From Pseudoxanthobacter soli DSM 19599 (GTDB lineage Bacteria; Pseudomonadota; Alphaproteobacteria; Rhizobiales; Segnochrobactraceae): a stretch of DNA of 64,000 nucleotides. The notes below the pieces were generated by a model. It saw only the letters and a list, made by a program, of their open reading frames with translations, was not told the origin of the DNA and did not search any database. Positions 50,139 through 60,951 of the stretch are shown here, in pieces. The stretch is from the NCBI RefSeq assembly GCF_900148505.1, contig NZ_FRXO01000002.1, forward strand, positions 310,001-374,000, read 5' to 3'. Numbering within the stretch: position 1 is the stretch's first letter; each line of letters begins with the position of its first letter. A program made the position numbers and the translations under genes.

Positions 50139-51524
50139 ATGTCGCGCTTCGTCAATCCCCTTCGTCTCGCGTCCGGCGCCGTGCAGGTTCTGGAAACGCA
50201 ATTCGGCAAGTTCACCCGCACCGCCCTCGTCGTCGCCGGCTTCGCCGCCGCCTCGCTCTATGCGGTGCCCGCCGACGCAATGAAGATCGAGCCGGTGACG
50301 AGCCCGGGCGGCATCAAGGCATGGCTCGTCCAGAACGATTCCGTGCCGCTGGTGACGATGAACTTCGCCTTCCGTGGAGCCGGCTCGGCTCAGGACCCGG
50401 CCGGCAAGGAGGGCCTGGCCAACCTGATGTCGACGATGCTCGACGAAGGCGCCGGACCGCTGGATTCGACGCTCTACCAGAACGAGCTGACGACCCTCGG
50501 CGTCCGCCTCGGCTTCTCCGCCACCCGGGACAACTTCGTCGGCCGCCTGACGACGCTCGCGTCCGAGCGGGACCAGGCCTTCGACCTCCTGCGTCTCGCG
50601 CTCACCGAGCCGCGTTTCGACCAGGAGCCGATCGAGCGCATGCGCGCTCAGATCGTCGCCGGCATCCGTGCCTCCGACGAGGACCCGAATGACGTCGCAG
50701 GCCGGCTGTGGAGCGCGGCGGCGTTCCCGGATCATCCCTATGGCCGCTCGGCCGACGGCACGGTGGAGACGGTGTCCGGGCTCACGGCTGCCGATCTGAA
50801 GGCGTTCCGCGGGCGCACCTTCGCCCGCGACAATCTCGTGGTCGCGGTGGTCGGCGCCATCGACGCCGAGACGCTTGGAAAGCTGCTCGACAAGACCTTC
50901 GGTGCCCTGCCTGAGAAGGCCGACCTGACGCCCGTGCCGAACGTGGTGCCGAAGACCGACCTCGAGCGCGAACGCGCCATGCCGGCCGCGCAGACGATCA
51001 TCCAGTTCGGCGGACCGGGCGTGCTGCGCAGTGATCCGGATTTCATTCCAGCCTACGTGATGAACCATATCCTGGGCGGCGGCACCTTCACCTCGTGGCT
51101 GTTCGAGGAGGTCCGCGAGAAGCGCGGTCTGACCTACGGCATCGAGACCTATCTCGCGGCCTACGATCACGCCGGCATGTTCCTCGGCGGCACCGCGACC
51201 AAGCCGGAGAATGCCGCCGAAGCGCTGAAGCTGATCCGCGAGCAAATCCGCCGGATGGCGGAGACGGGACCGACCGAGAAGGAGCTGGCGGACGCCAAGC
51301 GCTTCATCACCGGTTCCTATCCGTTGCGCTTCGACACCTCCGGCGGCATCGCCGGCCAGTTGCTCGGCATCCAGCTCGACAATCTCGGCATTGACTATAT
51401 CGACAAGCGCAACAGCCTCGTCGAGGCGGTGACGCTCGAGGATGTGCGGCGCGCCGCCAAGCGCATCCTCGATGCCGGCGCGCCGACCGTCGTGCTGACC
51501 GGCGACGTGCGCAAGCCGACCTGA
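50139..51524 (+). CDS. M16-family peptidase partner lacking the zinc motif
   Basis: 461 aa. It has the same fold as its neighbour, with a signal-like segment (FTRTALVVAGFAAASLYAVPADA), but where HxxEH should be it reads NLMSTMLDEGAG, so it cannot bind zinc. It keeps the C-terminal REKRGLTYGIETYL substrate-side Arg/Tyr motif. Such pairs (as in mitochondrial processing peptidase and bacterial PqqL-like sets) act as heterodimers: one subunit cuts, the other supplies substrate-binding residues. The 5-bp spacing implies co-translation. Confidence 0.92.
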   Translation: MSRFVNPLRLASGAVQVLETQFGKFTRTALVVAGFAAASLYAVPADAMKIEPVTSPGGIKAWLVQNDSVPLVTMNFAFRGAGSAQDPAGKEGLANLMSTMLDEGAGPLDSTLYQNELTTLGVRLGFSATRDNFVGRLTTLASERDQAFDLLRLALTEPRFDQEPIERMRAQIVAGIRASDEDPNDVAGRLWSAAAFPDHPYGRSADGTVETVSGLTAADLKAFRGRTFARDNLVVAVVGAIDAETLGKLLDKTFGALPEKADLTPVPNVVPKTDLERERAMPAAQTIIQFGGPGVLRSDPDFIPAYVMNHILGGGTFTSWLFEEVREKRGLTYGIETYLAAYDHAGMFLGGTATKPENAAEALKLIREQIRRMAETGPTEKELADAKRFITGSYPLRFDTSGGIAGQLLGIQLDNLGIDYIDKRNSLVEAVTLEDVRRAAKRILDAGAPTVVLTGDVRKPT

Positions 51525-51545
51525 CGCCGTCCACAAGCGGCTGGC

Positions 51546-51573
51546 GGCGGCGGCCCGAGTCCGGGTCGCCGCC
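51546..51573 (+). terminator. Strong hairpin after the M16 pair
   Basis: GGCGGCG (51546-51552) pairs with CGCCGCC (51567-51573), extended by an inner CCCG/CGGG stem. It lies 22 bp after the stop and 65 bp before the regulator gene. No T-run follows. Confidence 0.35.
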
Positions 51574-51637
51574 ATTCCTCCGAGGGGCGATCCGGTCTAA
51601 ACTCGGCCGAAGGCGGAGCACGACAGGAGGCCGGACC

Positions 51638-52444
51638 GTGCACGATCTGCCGCCACGCCGGCGCGAAATTCTGAGCCTCGCCCGCTCACGGGGGCGCGTG
51701 GGCGTCGATGAGCTCGCAACCCGCTTCGGCGTCACACCCCAGACCATCCGCAAGGATCTGAACGATCTGTGCGAGCGGCGCGTGCTGTCGCGCATCCACG
51801 GCGGCGCGGTGATCGCTTCGGGGGTGGAGAATGTGGGCTACGAGGCGCGGCGCTTCATCGCCGCCGAGGAGAAGCGCGCCATCGGCGAGGCCGCCGCCCG
51901 GCTCATTCCCGACAACTCGTCGCTGTTCCTCAATATCGGCACGACGACCGAGGAAGTCGCCCGCGCGCTGGTCGACCACGACGGGCTCCTGGTCATCACC
52001 AACAATCTCAACGTCGCCAACCTGCTCTATCGCCACCCGCGCATCGAGGTGATCGTCGCCGGCGGACCGGTGCGCCGGTCGGATGGCGGGGTCGTCGGTT
52101 CGACGACCGCGGACTTCGTCCGCCAGTTCAAGGTCGATACCGCCGTGATCGGCGCCTCGGCCATCGATGACGACGGCGGGCTGCTCGACTACGATTATCG
52201 CGAGGTGCCGGTCTCCCAGGCGATCATCGGCAATGCGCGCCGGACGATCCTCGTCGCCGACCGCATGAAGTTCGAGCGGACCGCGCCGATCCGCATCGGC
52301 CACATCGCGGCGATATCCTGCTTCGTCACCGACCGCCTCGCCTCGCCTGCCTTCGGCGAACTCTGCCGGCGTCACGAGGTCGAGGTGGTGGAGGCCCTGG
52401 CGCCGCTCGACGAAAGCACGATCGTCGCCGACGACGCGGCCTGA
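51638..52444 (+). CDS. DeoR/GlpR-family transcriptional regulator
   Basis: 268 aa. The N-terminal helix-turn-helix is RGRVGVDELATRFGVTPQTIRKDLNDL (about residues 18-44), with the family's VLSRIHGGAVI just after. The C-terminal sugar-phosphate-binding domain (DeoRC) has LFLNIGTTTEEVARAL, VITNNLNVANLL, VIVAGGPVRRSDGGVVG and VADRMKFERTAP. It resembles GlpR, the glycerol-3-phosphate repressor, but no glp gene is in view, so the ligand is inference. The start is GTG, with AGGAGG 7 nt upstream. Confidence 0.9.
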   Translation: MHDLPPRRREILSLARSRGRVGVDELATRFGVTPQTIRKDLNDLCERRVLSRIHGGAVIASGVENVGYEARRFIAAEEKRAIGEAAARLIPDNSSLFLNIGTTTEEVARALVDHDGLLVITNNLNVANLLYRHPRIEVIVAGGPVRRSDGGVVGSTTADFVRQFKVDTAVIGASAIDDDGGLLDYDYREVPVSQAIIGNARRTILVADRMKFERTAPIRIGHIAAISCFVTDRLASPAFGELCRRHEVEVVEALAPLDESTIVADDAA

Positions 52445-52533
52445 AGGCCGAAAGCGGCCACGCGCTGCGGCCCGGGGGCCCTCCATGCCCTCTTCTACGA
52501 TCCGTGTCCGCCCCGCGCCCGAACATCGCCCCC

Positions 52534-52782
52534 TCAGGCGACGGCGGTACAGCCCCGTTCTTTCACGACACGGACGGTGGAGGCCGGATGACGCGCGAGC
52601 GCGGCCGGCGGGCGGATCGGCCGCGCCACGAGATTGCCGCCACAGTTCGGGCAGCGACCGGCCAACACGCCCTCCGCACAGCCGGCGCAAAACGTGCATT
52701 CGAAGCTGCAGATGCGGGCAAGCCCGCTTTCGGGCGGCAAGTCACGGTCGCAGCATTCGCAACTGGGCCTGAGTTCCAGCAT
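52534..52782 (-). CDS. Small Cys-rich DUF1272 protein
   Basis: 82 aa. It begins MLELRPSCECCDRDLPPES and holds four Cys pairs or near-pairs (CECC, CSFECTFCAGC, CPNC), as expected for a zinc-ribbon-like DUF1272 protein. GGTLVxRP-like ending is seen as NLVARPIRPP. Function is unknown; the cysteines suggest structural zinc. GGGGAGG 7 nt before the ATG decides the start over a longer open frame from 52872. It lies between the convergent GlpR-type gene and the ftsH terminator. Confidence 0.88.
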   Translation of the reverse strand: MLELRPSCECCDRDLPPESGLARICSFECTFCAGCAEGVLAGRCPNCGGNLVARPIRPPAALARHPASTVRVVKERGCTAVA

Positions 52783-52864
52783 TCGCCACCTCCCCTTCGG
52801 CACGCGCCCGATTTTAAAGAAAAAGCTGTCCGATTTCTCGGGCCGGGACAACAAGAAAGGCAAG

Positions 52865-52900
52865 GACAACAAAAAAGCCGGCCCGAGGGGGGCCGGCTTC
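52865..52900 (-). terminator. Intrinsic terminator of ftsH
   Basis: GCCGGCCC (52877-52884) and GGGCCGGC (52890-52897) form a perfect 8-bp stem. On the minus strand it is followed by six T (complement of 52871-52876). It lies about 40 bp after the ftsH stop. A TTCTTT run on the other side may allow weaker plus-strand use. Confidence 0.9.
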
Positions 52901-52937
52901 TTTCGTCTGTCTCATGCGCCACGAACGACGCGGGAAG

Positions 52938-54863
<1,926 letters not shown>

Positions 54864-54906
54864 GACCGACCCTTCGCCGCGGGTGCATCCCCCGCTTGTC
54901 TCCCGA

Positions 54907-54936
54907 AACATAGGTGCGACGGCAGGCAATGCCAAG
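54907..54936 (-). promoter_or_regulatory. Candidate heat-shock (RpoH-type) promoter of ftsH
   Basis: On the minus strand CTTG (54936-54933), 18 bp, then CCTATGTT (54914-54907). This matches the alphaproteobacterial RpoH pattern CTTG-N17/18-CYTATNT. Read as a housekeeping promoter it is TTGGCA-N17-TATGTT. It lies 44 bp before the ftsH ATG. Confidence 0.5.
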
Positions 54937-55003
54937 CCCGGTAAAAGGACCGATTCGACGCCTATCCCGGCCAGAATGTACCGGTCTTTGCCGGAAGGCC
55001 CGC

Positions 55004-56428
55004 CTATCGCCCGCGCGCTCCGGCGTGTCGCGGCCACGGCCCGAAACCGATGAGGTCGGCCCAGGCCGGCGCCGAATAGAAGTTCAGCGCCGGCACGGCC
55101 ACCAGTGTCCCCTCCGCCCATGCGGCGGGAACGGTCGCCAGGGCGGACGCCGGAGGCAGATCACCATCGCGGGTGACGCCCGCCTTCGCCTTGATCCCGG
55201 TCAGTTTGCGGCCGCCGGGACCGAGCGGAGCCACGACAATGTGATGCGGAGCGTGAGACGCAAGCGACACGCTCACGCGACCGTCCCACATCGACGTCTC
55301 ACCGGGCGCGAGCGCGAGGCTCGGCAGACCGTCCCGCCCGGCCTCGCGATGGATCCACAGGCGCGTCCCACGACGGATGATGGCGGTGCCGCCGAGCGTG
55401 CGCGCGGGCGGGCGTCCCCCACCATCGGGGAGCGGCGCCGTGACCGCCCGGAACGCGGCCTCGAGCCGTTCGAGACGCGGGCCGTACCAGCCGCCGCCGA
55501 CATCGGAGATGACGCGCGAGAACAACCGGAGCGCGACCTCCTCATGCGCCTGTGAGAGCGCCACCAGATCGATGGCGGCGAAGCCTCCCGGGTGGCGCTC
55601 CACGGTGCGGGTGGCGAGATCCGCGACGAGATCGTCGATGACGGACTGCGCGCGGGCGAGCCGGGCGGCAGTCGCCGAGAGCCGGCCGGCGGTCAGGCCC
55701 TCCGCGGCCAGAAGCGGCATCAGCCTGCGAAGCCGCACGCGTGCGAAGGCCGGGTTCTCGTTCGACGGATCGTCGCTCCACGCGATGCCGGCGGCACGAA
55801 GCGTCGCCCGCAGACGCTCCCGGTCGATGCCGAGCAGCGGGCGGACGAGCACGCACTCGTCGAGCTGGCGCTCCGGCCGCATCGCGGACAGCCCGGCAAG
55901 CCCGCTGCCGCGCCCGAGCCGCATCAGAAAAGTCTCGGCCTGGTCGTCGAGCGTGTGGGCGGTGACGATCGCCGTGGCGCCGCAGTGCCGCGCCGCCTCG
56001 AGCAGCAGGGCATAGCGGGCATCGCGCGCCGCTGCCTGAAGGTCCGATGTCGGTTTCTCGCCCTGCCAGACGAGAATGCGGTGGGGCAGGTCGAAGCGGC
56101 CCACTAGTTCGCCGACGGCTTTCGCCTCATCGGCCGAACCCGGCCGGAGGGCATGGTCGACCGTCGCAACGACGGCGGCGGGAACGGGCGGGGCTGCAGG
56201 AACGGGACGCGCCGTGTCGTCCGGCATCCAGGCGCGGAGACTGCGCCAGCGGGCGAACAGGAAGGCGAGGGCTGTTGAATCGGAGCCACCGGACACCGCG
56301 AGCAGCACGCTTCGATGGGCGCTCAGCGGGGCAAAAAGGGCGTCGAGTTCATCGTCGCGGACGGGAGCCGGAGCTCCGGACGCAGAGGCGGCGGACGTGC
56401 CGGCCGCGGATTGTTCCGTCTCTGGCAC
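55004..56428 (-). CDS. tilS: tRNA(Ile)-lysidine synthase
   Basis: 474 aa. The PP-loop ATP-binding motif [16 protein letters not shown] (about residue 46) is followed by [13 protein letters not shown] and [19 protein letters not shown], all typical of TilS. It converts the wobble cytidine of the AUA-reading tRNA-Ile to lysidine and is essential. The start is GTG, 5 bp after the cpoB stop, so the genes are coupled. The C-terminal substrate domain (from about 370) is more variable and ends [11 protein letters not shown]. Confidence 0.94.
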   Translation of the reverse strand: MPETEQSAAGTSAASASGAPAPVRDDELDALFAPLSAHRSVLLAVSGGSDSTALAFLFARWRSLRAWMPDDTARPVPAAPPVPAAVVATVDHALRPGSADEAKAVGELVGRFDLPHRILVWQGEKPTSDLQAAARDARYALLLEAARHCGATAIVTAHTLDDQAETFLMRLGRGSGLAGLSAMRPERQLDECVLVRPLLGIDRERLRATLRAAGIAWSDDPSNENPAFARVRLRRLMPLLAAEGLTAGRLSATAARLARAQSVIDDLVADLATRTVERHPGGFAAIDLVALSQAHEEVALRLFSRVISDVGGGWYGPRLERLEAAFRAVTAPLPDGGGRPPARTLGGTAIIRRGTRLWIHREAGRDGLPSLALAPGETSMWDGRVSVSLASHAPHHIVVAPLGPGGRKLTGIKAKAGVTRDGDLPPASALATVPAAWAEGTLVAVPALNFYSAPAWADLIGFGPWPRHAGARGR

Positions 56429-56433
56429 GGCCG

Positions 56434-57564
56434 TCAGCAGCCGGCGGTCTTCTGCTCCGCGCGGACGCGATCACGCAGCGCGGCGGACGCGGAGGTATAG
56501 CGCGTCAAGAGTTCCTTGTAGGAGGCGCAGGCGGCGCTCTTCTCGCCCATGCCGTTCAGCGACAGGCCGAGCTTGAACAGGCTGTCGGGCGCCTTGCGGC
56601 TTTCGGGATGCTGGGTGTAGCCCTCGAGGAAGGCCGTCGCGGCGTCGCGATAGTTGCCGCGCGAATAGAGGCTCTCGCCCAGCCAATATTGCGCGTCCGG
56701 TTCCAGCTTGTCGCCGGGATAGGACGCGAGGAAGCGGCGGAACGCCGATTCCGCCTGAACGTAATCGCCCCGCATCACATAGCCGTAGGCTTCGTCATAG
56801 GCAGTGCGCGGCGTCGCCGGCGCCGAAGACGGGCCCGGCACGGCCGCCACCTGGGTGCCGGCGGGCGGCGTGTATGTCGGCGAGCCGACGCCAGGAACGT
56901 CCGAGGCCGGCAAGGTGCCGAGATTCGTGGGCGGTGCCGCCGCGACGGCGCCCGTGTCGGGCAGCCCCGCGGTTGAAGCCGGGTCTGCCGGCGGGGCGCC
57001 CGCGGCGGCATCGGCCGAGGGGTCGTTCGCCCGGATCAACGCCGTCAGGTCCAGGGGGCCGCTGCCCGGCACCGCCGGCGCCGCGGCGGTATTGCCGGCG
57101 GGCTCGGCAGCCGGGAAGGTGCCGACCGGACCGGCTCCGCCCGGTGTGGGCGGAGCGGCTTCGGGCTGGGCGGAGAACCCGTCCGCCGGCAGCGCGGCGA
57201 CATCGGTGCCGGCGCCGCCCGCAGGCGGGGCGCCCTCAAGCGAGGATTTTTTCATCGGCTTGGCGGGCGTACCACCCTTGCCGCCTTCGAGCTGCTGGAA
57301 GCGGAACTCGTTGAGCTCCTGCATCTGCTGGATCTGCTGCTGCAGCTGCATGATCTGATGATTGAGCTGCTCGATCTGGCCGTTCAGCGCGCGCATCTGG
57401 CTCTCGGTCGTATCGAGCCGGACCGACATGTTGCTGAGCTGGTTCGCCGTGTTGTTGTTTCCGAACAGCTGCGCCGAAGCGCCACCGGCCGAAAGGAACA
57501 GCCCGGCCGCCGCGAGGATAGCCGCAGCCGAACGGCGATACGCCGCCCGCCGAGTCGAACGCAC
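56434..57564 (-). CDS. cpoB: Tol-Pal-associated periplasmic protein CpoB (YbgF)
   Basis: 376 aa. The signal peptide RRSAAAILAAAGLFLSAGGASA ends near residue 31. A coiled coil follows (MRALNGQIEQLNHQIMQLQQ onward, about 55-90), then a long Ala/Pro/Gly-rich linker of about 150 residues and a C-terminal TPR block (YGYVMRGDYVQAESAFRRFL, YWLGESLYSRGNYRDAATAF, FKLGLSLNGMGEKSAACASY). CpoB links Tol-Pal function with cell-wall synthesis at division. The GTG at 57564 is chosen because GGAAAGGG is 5 nt upstream and the signal peptide starts there; the open frame to 57747 adds only low-complexity sequence. Confidence 0.9.
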   Translation of the reverse strand: MRSTRRAAYRRSAAAILAAAGLFLSAGGASAQLFGNNNTANQLSNMSVRLDTTESQMRALNGQIEQLNHQIMQLQQQIQQMQELNEFRFQQLEGGKGGTPAKPMKKSSLEGAPPAGGAGTDVAALPADGFSAQPEAAPPTPGGAGPVGTFPAAEPAGNTAAAPAVPGSGPLDLTALIRANDPSADAAAGAPPADPASTAGLPDTGAVAAAPPTNLGTLPASDVPGVGSPTYTPPAGTQVAAVPGPSSAPATPRTAYDEAYGYVMRGDYVQAESAFRRFLASYPGDKLEPDAQYWLGESLYSRGNYRDAATAFLEGYTQHPESRKAPDSLFKLGLSLNGMGEKSAACASYKELLTRYTSASAALRDRVRAEQKTAGC

Positions 57565-57943
57565 GGTCGCCCTTTCCGCGAGGACGCCTCCAGGCCGGGC
57601 ACCCCCCTGCTCGCCCGCAGGCCCCCGCCCGGGCAGAGCCGCCGCCCGCATTCCGCCAAATACCGCCACCATTGCCTCGCTACCCCTTGGACCCCTGTCC
57701 GGTTGAATGAACGACCTGATCGGGCAACGGTCCGGCATTTTAATCAAGAGCGATTTGTGTCGCCGCGGCGCAGCGTCCGGCGCGTCGGCAGAAGAGCCCG
57801 AGCCTTCAGGCGCTCAAGCCTTCGGGCCCCCGTTCGTTCGCCAATCACAGTCCATGTCGCAGCCGATGTCGCAGCCGATGGACCGTTAAGGCTTCATCAA
57901 TCGAATCGGACTTGGTCCAAAGTTTGTTCGGACGCGGGACCGC
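57565..57943. other. lysE-cpoB intergenic region (379 bp)
   Basis: No gene is convincing, though the cpoB frame stays open to 57747. A 12-bp direct repeat, ATGTCGCAGCCG, occurs twice near 57854-57878. No strong promoter was identified, although one is needed if cpoB is not read through from lysE. Confidence 0.4.
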
Positions 57944-58588
57944 TCAGCCCTGGGAGGCGCGAAGACCGACGGTCGCGACGCCGGCACCGATGAGAAGGCC
58001 GCCGCCGACCTTGTTGACGAGACTGAGGACGCCGGGCCGCCGGATCGCGCGGCGCGCCCGCGAGGCGAGCAGCGCGTAGCCGATCACGTTGGCAAAGGCG
58101 AGCACAATGAAGGTGGCGCCGAACACCAGCATCTGGGGCAGGAACGGTGCGGAGCGGTCGAGAAACTGGGGCAGGAACGCGACGAAGAAGATGATGCCCT
58201 TCGGGTTGAGCGCGGTGACCAGCCAGGCGTGGGCCAGCATCCGCAGCGCGCCCGACCGATCGGTGCGCGGGGTTGCATCCGCCAAGCCGCCGGCCCGCCA
58301 AAGCTTGATGCCGAGCCACACGAGATAGGCGGCGCCGATCCACTTGACGGCGGTGAAGACGGTCGCCGAGGCAGCGAGGACGGCACCGAGACCAGCGAGC
58401 GACAGAGTCATGGCCGTGAAATCGCCGAGCGCGACGCCGATCGCCATCGGCAGGGCGGTACGCCAGCCCTGCCCGAGGGCGTAGGAGACCACGAGCAGGA
58501 CGGTCGGACCGGGGATCAGGACGAGCACGGCCGACGCGCCGGCGAAGGCGACCCAGGACGTCCAGGCAACCGGAAAGAACTCAAGCAT
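57944..58588 (-). CDS. LysE/RhtB-family amino-acid exporter
   Basis: 214 aa inner-membrane protein with about six hydrophobic segments. The family hallmark near the N-terminus, AVLVLIPGPTVLLVVSYALGQGWR (about 18-41, quoted in part), is clear, and the central AYLVWLGIKLWR and LNPKGIIFFVAFLPQF motifs are typical of RhtB proteins. It exports amino acids or related metabolites such as homoserine lactones; the substrate is unknown. It interrupts the usual pal-cpoB neighbourhood of the tol-pal cluster. Confidence 0.9.
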   Translation of the reverse strand: MLEFFPVAWTSWVAFAGASAVLVLIPGPTVLLVVSYALGQGWRTALPMAIGVALGDFTAMTLSLAGLGAVLAASATVFTAVKWIGAAYLVWLGIKLWRAGGLADATPRTDRSGALRMLAHAWLVTALNPKGIIFFVAFLPQFLDRSAPFLPQMLVFGATFIVLAFANVIGYALLASRARRAIRRPGVLSLVNKVGGGLLIGAGVATVGLRASQG

Positions 58589-58671
58589 CGCAAGCTCCCT
58601 GCCTCATCAGGCTCGCACGCAGAGACAGCGGCAGGAGCCTAAGGCGGAGCATAGCCGGTTCCGCCGGTACC

Positions 58672-58715
58672 GGAAACAGAACGGGCCGCCGGCCGGTATC
58701 CGGCGCGGCAGCCCG
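58672..58715 (-). terminator. Possible terminator of the tol-pal genes after pal
   Basis: On the minus strand CGGGCTGCCGCGCCGG can pair with CCGGCCGGCGGCCCG, followed by TTCTGTTT. It lies 65 bp after the pal stop and would separate pal from lysE. Confidence 0.45.
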
Positions 58716-58779
58716 CTGGAAGTATGCACAGCAAGCCGCGCGGCTCGTTACCGATCCGCAGCGGCCTGCACAGCCGCGA

Positions 58780-59271
58780 TCAGCTGCCGGCGCCGTTCAG
58801 CACCGTCACAGCACGGCGGTTCTGCGACCAGCACGACTCGTCGTCGCACACCGCGACCGGGCGTTCCTTGCCGTAGGAGATCGTCCGCATCCGGTTGGCC
58901 GCAACGCCGCGGCTGGCGAGGTAATTGCGGGTGTTGGTGGCGCGGCGGGCACCGAGCGCGAGGTTGTATTCGCGGGTGCCGCGCTCGTCGGCATGGCCTT
59001 CGATCGTCACCGTGTACTGGGTGTAACGGTTCAACCACTGCGCCTGACGGTCGAGCGTGGCGCGGGCGGCGTCGGACAGGTCGGTCTGGTCGACGAGGAA
59101 GAACACGCGGTCGCCGACATTGACGACGAAGTCCTGCGGCGACCCGGGGGTCGCGGTGCCGGCGCTGGTCACGGACTGCTGGTTCTTGTCGGCGCAGGCC
59201 GCGACGGCGAGAACGCCGGCAAAGGCAGCGGCGAACTTGAAGGCGCGGGCGTGCGCCAGGGTGGCGATCAT
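58780..59271 (-). CDS. pal: Peptidoglycan-associated lipoprotein Pal
   Basis: 163 aa outer-membrane lipoprotein. The signal MIATLAHARAFKFAAAFAGV ends in the lipobox AVAAC, with Cys about 26. The C-terminal OmpA-like domain binds peptidoglycan: FFLVDQTDLSDAARATLDRQ, TVTIEGHADERGTREYNLAL and SYGKERPV are seen. Pal joins the outer membrane to the wall and to TolB. The ATG at 59271 is required for the signal peptide; the frame continues upstream to 59322. Confidence 0.95.
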   Translation of the reverse strand: MIATLAHARAFKFAAAFAGVLAVAACADKNQQSVTSAGTATPGSPQDFVVNVGDRVFFLVDQTDLSDAARATLDRQAQWLNRYTQYTVTIEGHADERGTREYNLALGARRATNTRNYLASRGVAANRMRTISYGKERPVAVCDDESCWSQNRRAVTVLNGAGS

Positions 59272-59428
59272 GTCAGGGTCACTCCTCAGAATGCCGGGGG
59301 CCGGCAGCGCACTGTCCAACAACCGGAAACAAGCCGCGCGTCTCGATGGTTAATCCGTGAGAAGCCGGCCCGGGTCAAGACGGCAGCGGCCGAAAGCGGC
59401 GGCCGCTGCGCAAAAGGGTTCGAGCGTG

Positions 59429-60835
59429 TCAATCGAGCGACGGTGACCACGCCGGATCGGAGGCGAAACCGGGCGTCGGCACGCGCTGCTCCATGCGGCC
59501 GGTGACGTCGACGGACCAGAGCTGCGGCCCGCCATTGGCACCACCGGTGTCGCGGAAGAACATCAGCACACGGCCGTTCGGCGCCCAGGTCGGCCCCTCG
59601 TTGTGGAAGCTCGACGACAGGATGCGCTCGCCGGAACCGTCCGGCTTCATCACGCCGATCTGGAACTGGCCGGCGGTCTGCTTGGTGAAGGCGATCAGAT
59701 CGCCGCGCGGCGACCAGACCGGCGTCGAATAGCTGCCGTCGCCGAACGAGATGCGGTTTCCGCCGCCGCCGCTGGCCGGCATCACATAGAGCTGCGGCTT
59801 GCCGCCACGGTCGGACGCGAACACGATCTGCGATCCGTCCGGCGAGTAGCTCGGGCTGGTGTCGATGGCCGGTGTGCTGGTCAGGCGCGTGGTGGCGCGG
59901 CTGCGCAGATCCATCACGTACAGGTTGGCGTTGCCTTCCTGCTGCAGGCTCATGATGACCTTGCTGCCGTCGGGCGAGAACCGCGGGGCGAACGTCATGC
60001 CCGGGAAGTTGCCGAGGATGGAGCGCTGGCCGGTTTCCAGGTTCAGCAGATAGACCTGCGGGTCCGCCTTGCCGTAGCTCATGTAGGTGAGCTCCTGGTT
60101 GGTCGGCGAGAACCGCGGCGTCAGCACCAGACTGGCACCATCGGTCAGATAGCGCACGTTGGCGCCATCCTGATCCATGATGGCGAGGCGCTTGACGCGG
60201 TTGATCTTCGGTCCGGTCTCGGACACGAAAGCGACGCGGGTGTCGAAGTAGCCCTTCTCGCCGGTCAGCCGCTGATAGATGGCATCGGCGATGATGTGGC
60301 CGAGGCGGCGCCAGTTGGCGGCCGTCGTGGTGAACTGCTGGCCGGCCATCTGTTCGCCGGCGAACACGTCCCACAGACGGAAGTTGGCCTGGAGATTGCC
60401 GCCGACTGTCTCGACCGATCCGACGACGAGCGCCTGGGCGTTGATCGCCCGCCAGTCCGCGAATTGCGGCGCAGCATTGGGATCGGAAATCTTCTGGATG
60501 TACGAGGCCGGGTCGACCGGACGGAACAGGCCTGTGCGGGCGAGATCGTTGCTGATGACGGCGGTGATCTGCGCGCCGATATCGCCCTGGCTCAGGAAGT
60601 TCGGCAGCGCGATCGGCAGCGGCTCGACGGTGCCCTGCGTCACGTCGATCTCGACCAGCGCCGATGCCGGCTGCGCAAAGCCGAGCGCGAGCGCGGCCGT
60701 GGCGGCGGCAACCACGGCGAACCGCCGGGCGGCGCGCAGTGCTTCCAGCCCCACGCCGGCAAAAGCGGTTCCGGGTCCGGCCCGTCGAAGCCCTTCGGCG
60801 GAGCGCGGCAACACCGCCGCGAGATGAGTGGTCAT
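59429..60835 (-). CDS. tolB: Tol-Pal system beta-propeller protein TolB
   Basis: 468 aa from the ATG at 60835, periplasmic. A long signal region ends in [12 protein letters not shown]. The N-terminal domain has the [13 protein letters not shown] segment. The C-terminal six-bladed propeller shows repeated blade motifs ([73 protein letters not shown]). TolB binds Pal and TolA. GGGGACAG about 7 nt before 60835 supports that start; an ATG at 60865 is possible. Confidence 0.95.
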   Translation of the reverse strand: MTTHLAAVLPRSAEGLRRAGPGTAFAGVGLEALRAARRFAVVAAATAALALGFAQPASALVEIDVTQGTVEPLPIALPNFLSQGDIGAQITAVISNDLARTGLFRPVDPASYIQKISDPNAAPQFADWRAINAQALVVGSVETVGGNLQANFRLWDVFAGEQMAGQQFTTTAANWRRLGHIIADAIYQRLTGEKGYFDTRVAFVSETGPKINRVKRLAIMDQDGANVRYLTDGASLVLTPRFSPTNQELTYMSYGKADPQVYLLNLETGQRSILGNFPGMTFAPRFSPDGSKVIMSLQQEGNANLYVMDLRSRATTRLTSTPAIDTSPSYSPDGSQIVFASDRGGKPQLYVMPASGGGGNRISFGDGSYSTPVWSPRGDLIAFTKQTAGQFQIGVMKPDGSGERILSSSFHNEGPTWAPNGRVLMFFRDTGGANGGPQLWSVDVTGRMEQRVPTPGFASDPAWSPSLD

Positions 60836-60951
60836 GGTGAAGCTGTCCCCGAGAAGTTTGCGCATCGAACGTTCAAGCTGTTGAGGCCCTCCCCGCGCCG
60901 GCACGGCCCGCGGCAGGGAGGAGCGAATGGGTCACGTGGCAGAAGGTCGGA

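Noticed and set aside
50139-51524. Second M16 protein as a pseudogene because HxxEH is missing
   Set aside because: The frame is intact, and non-catalytic partners are normal in paired M16 proteins; the C-terminal Arg/Tyr motif is conserved.
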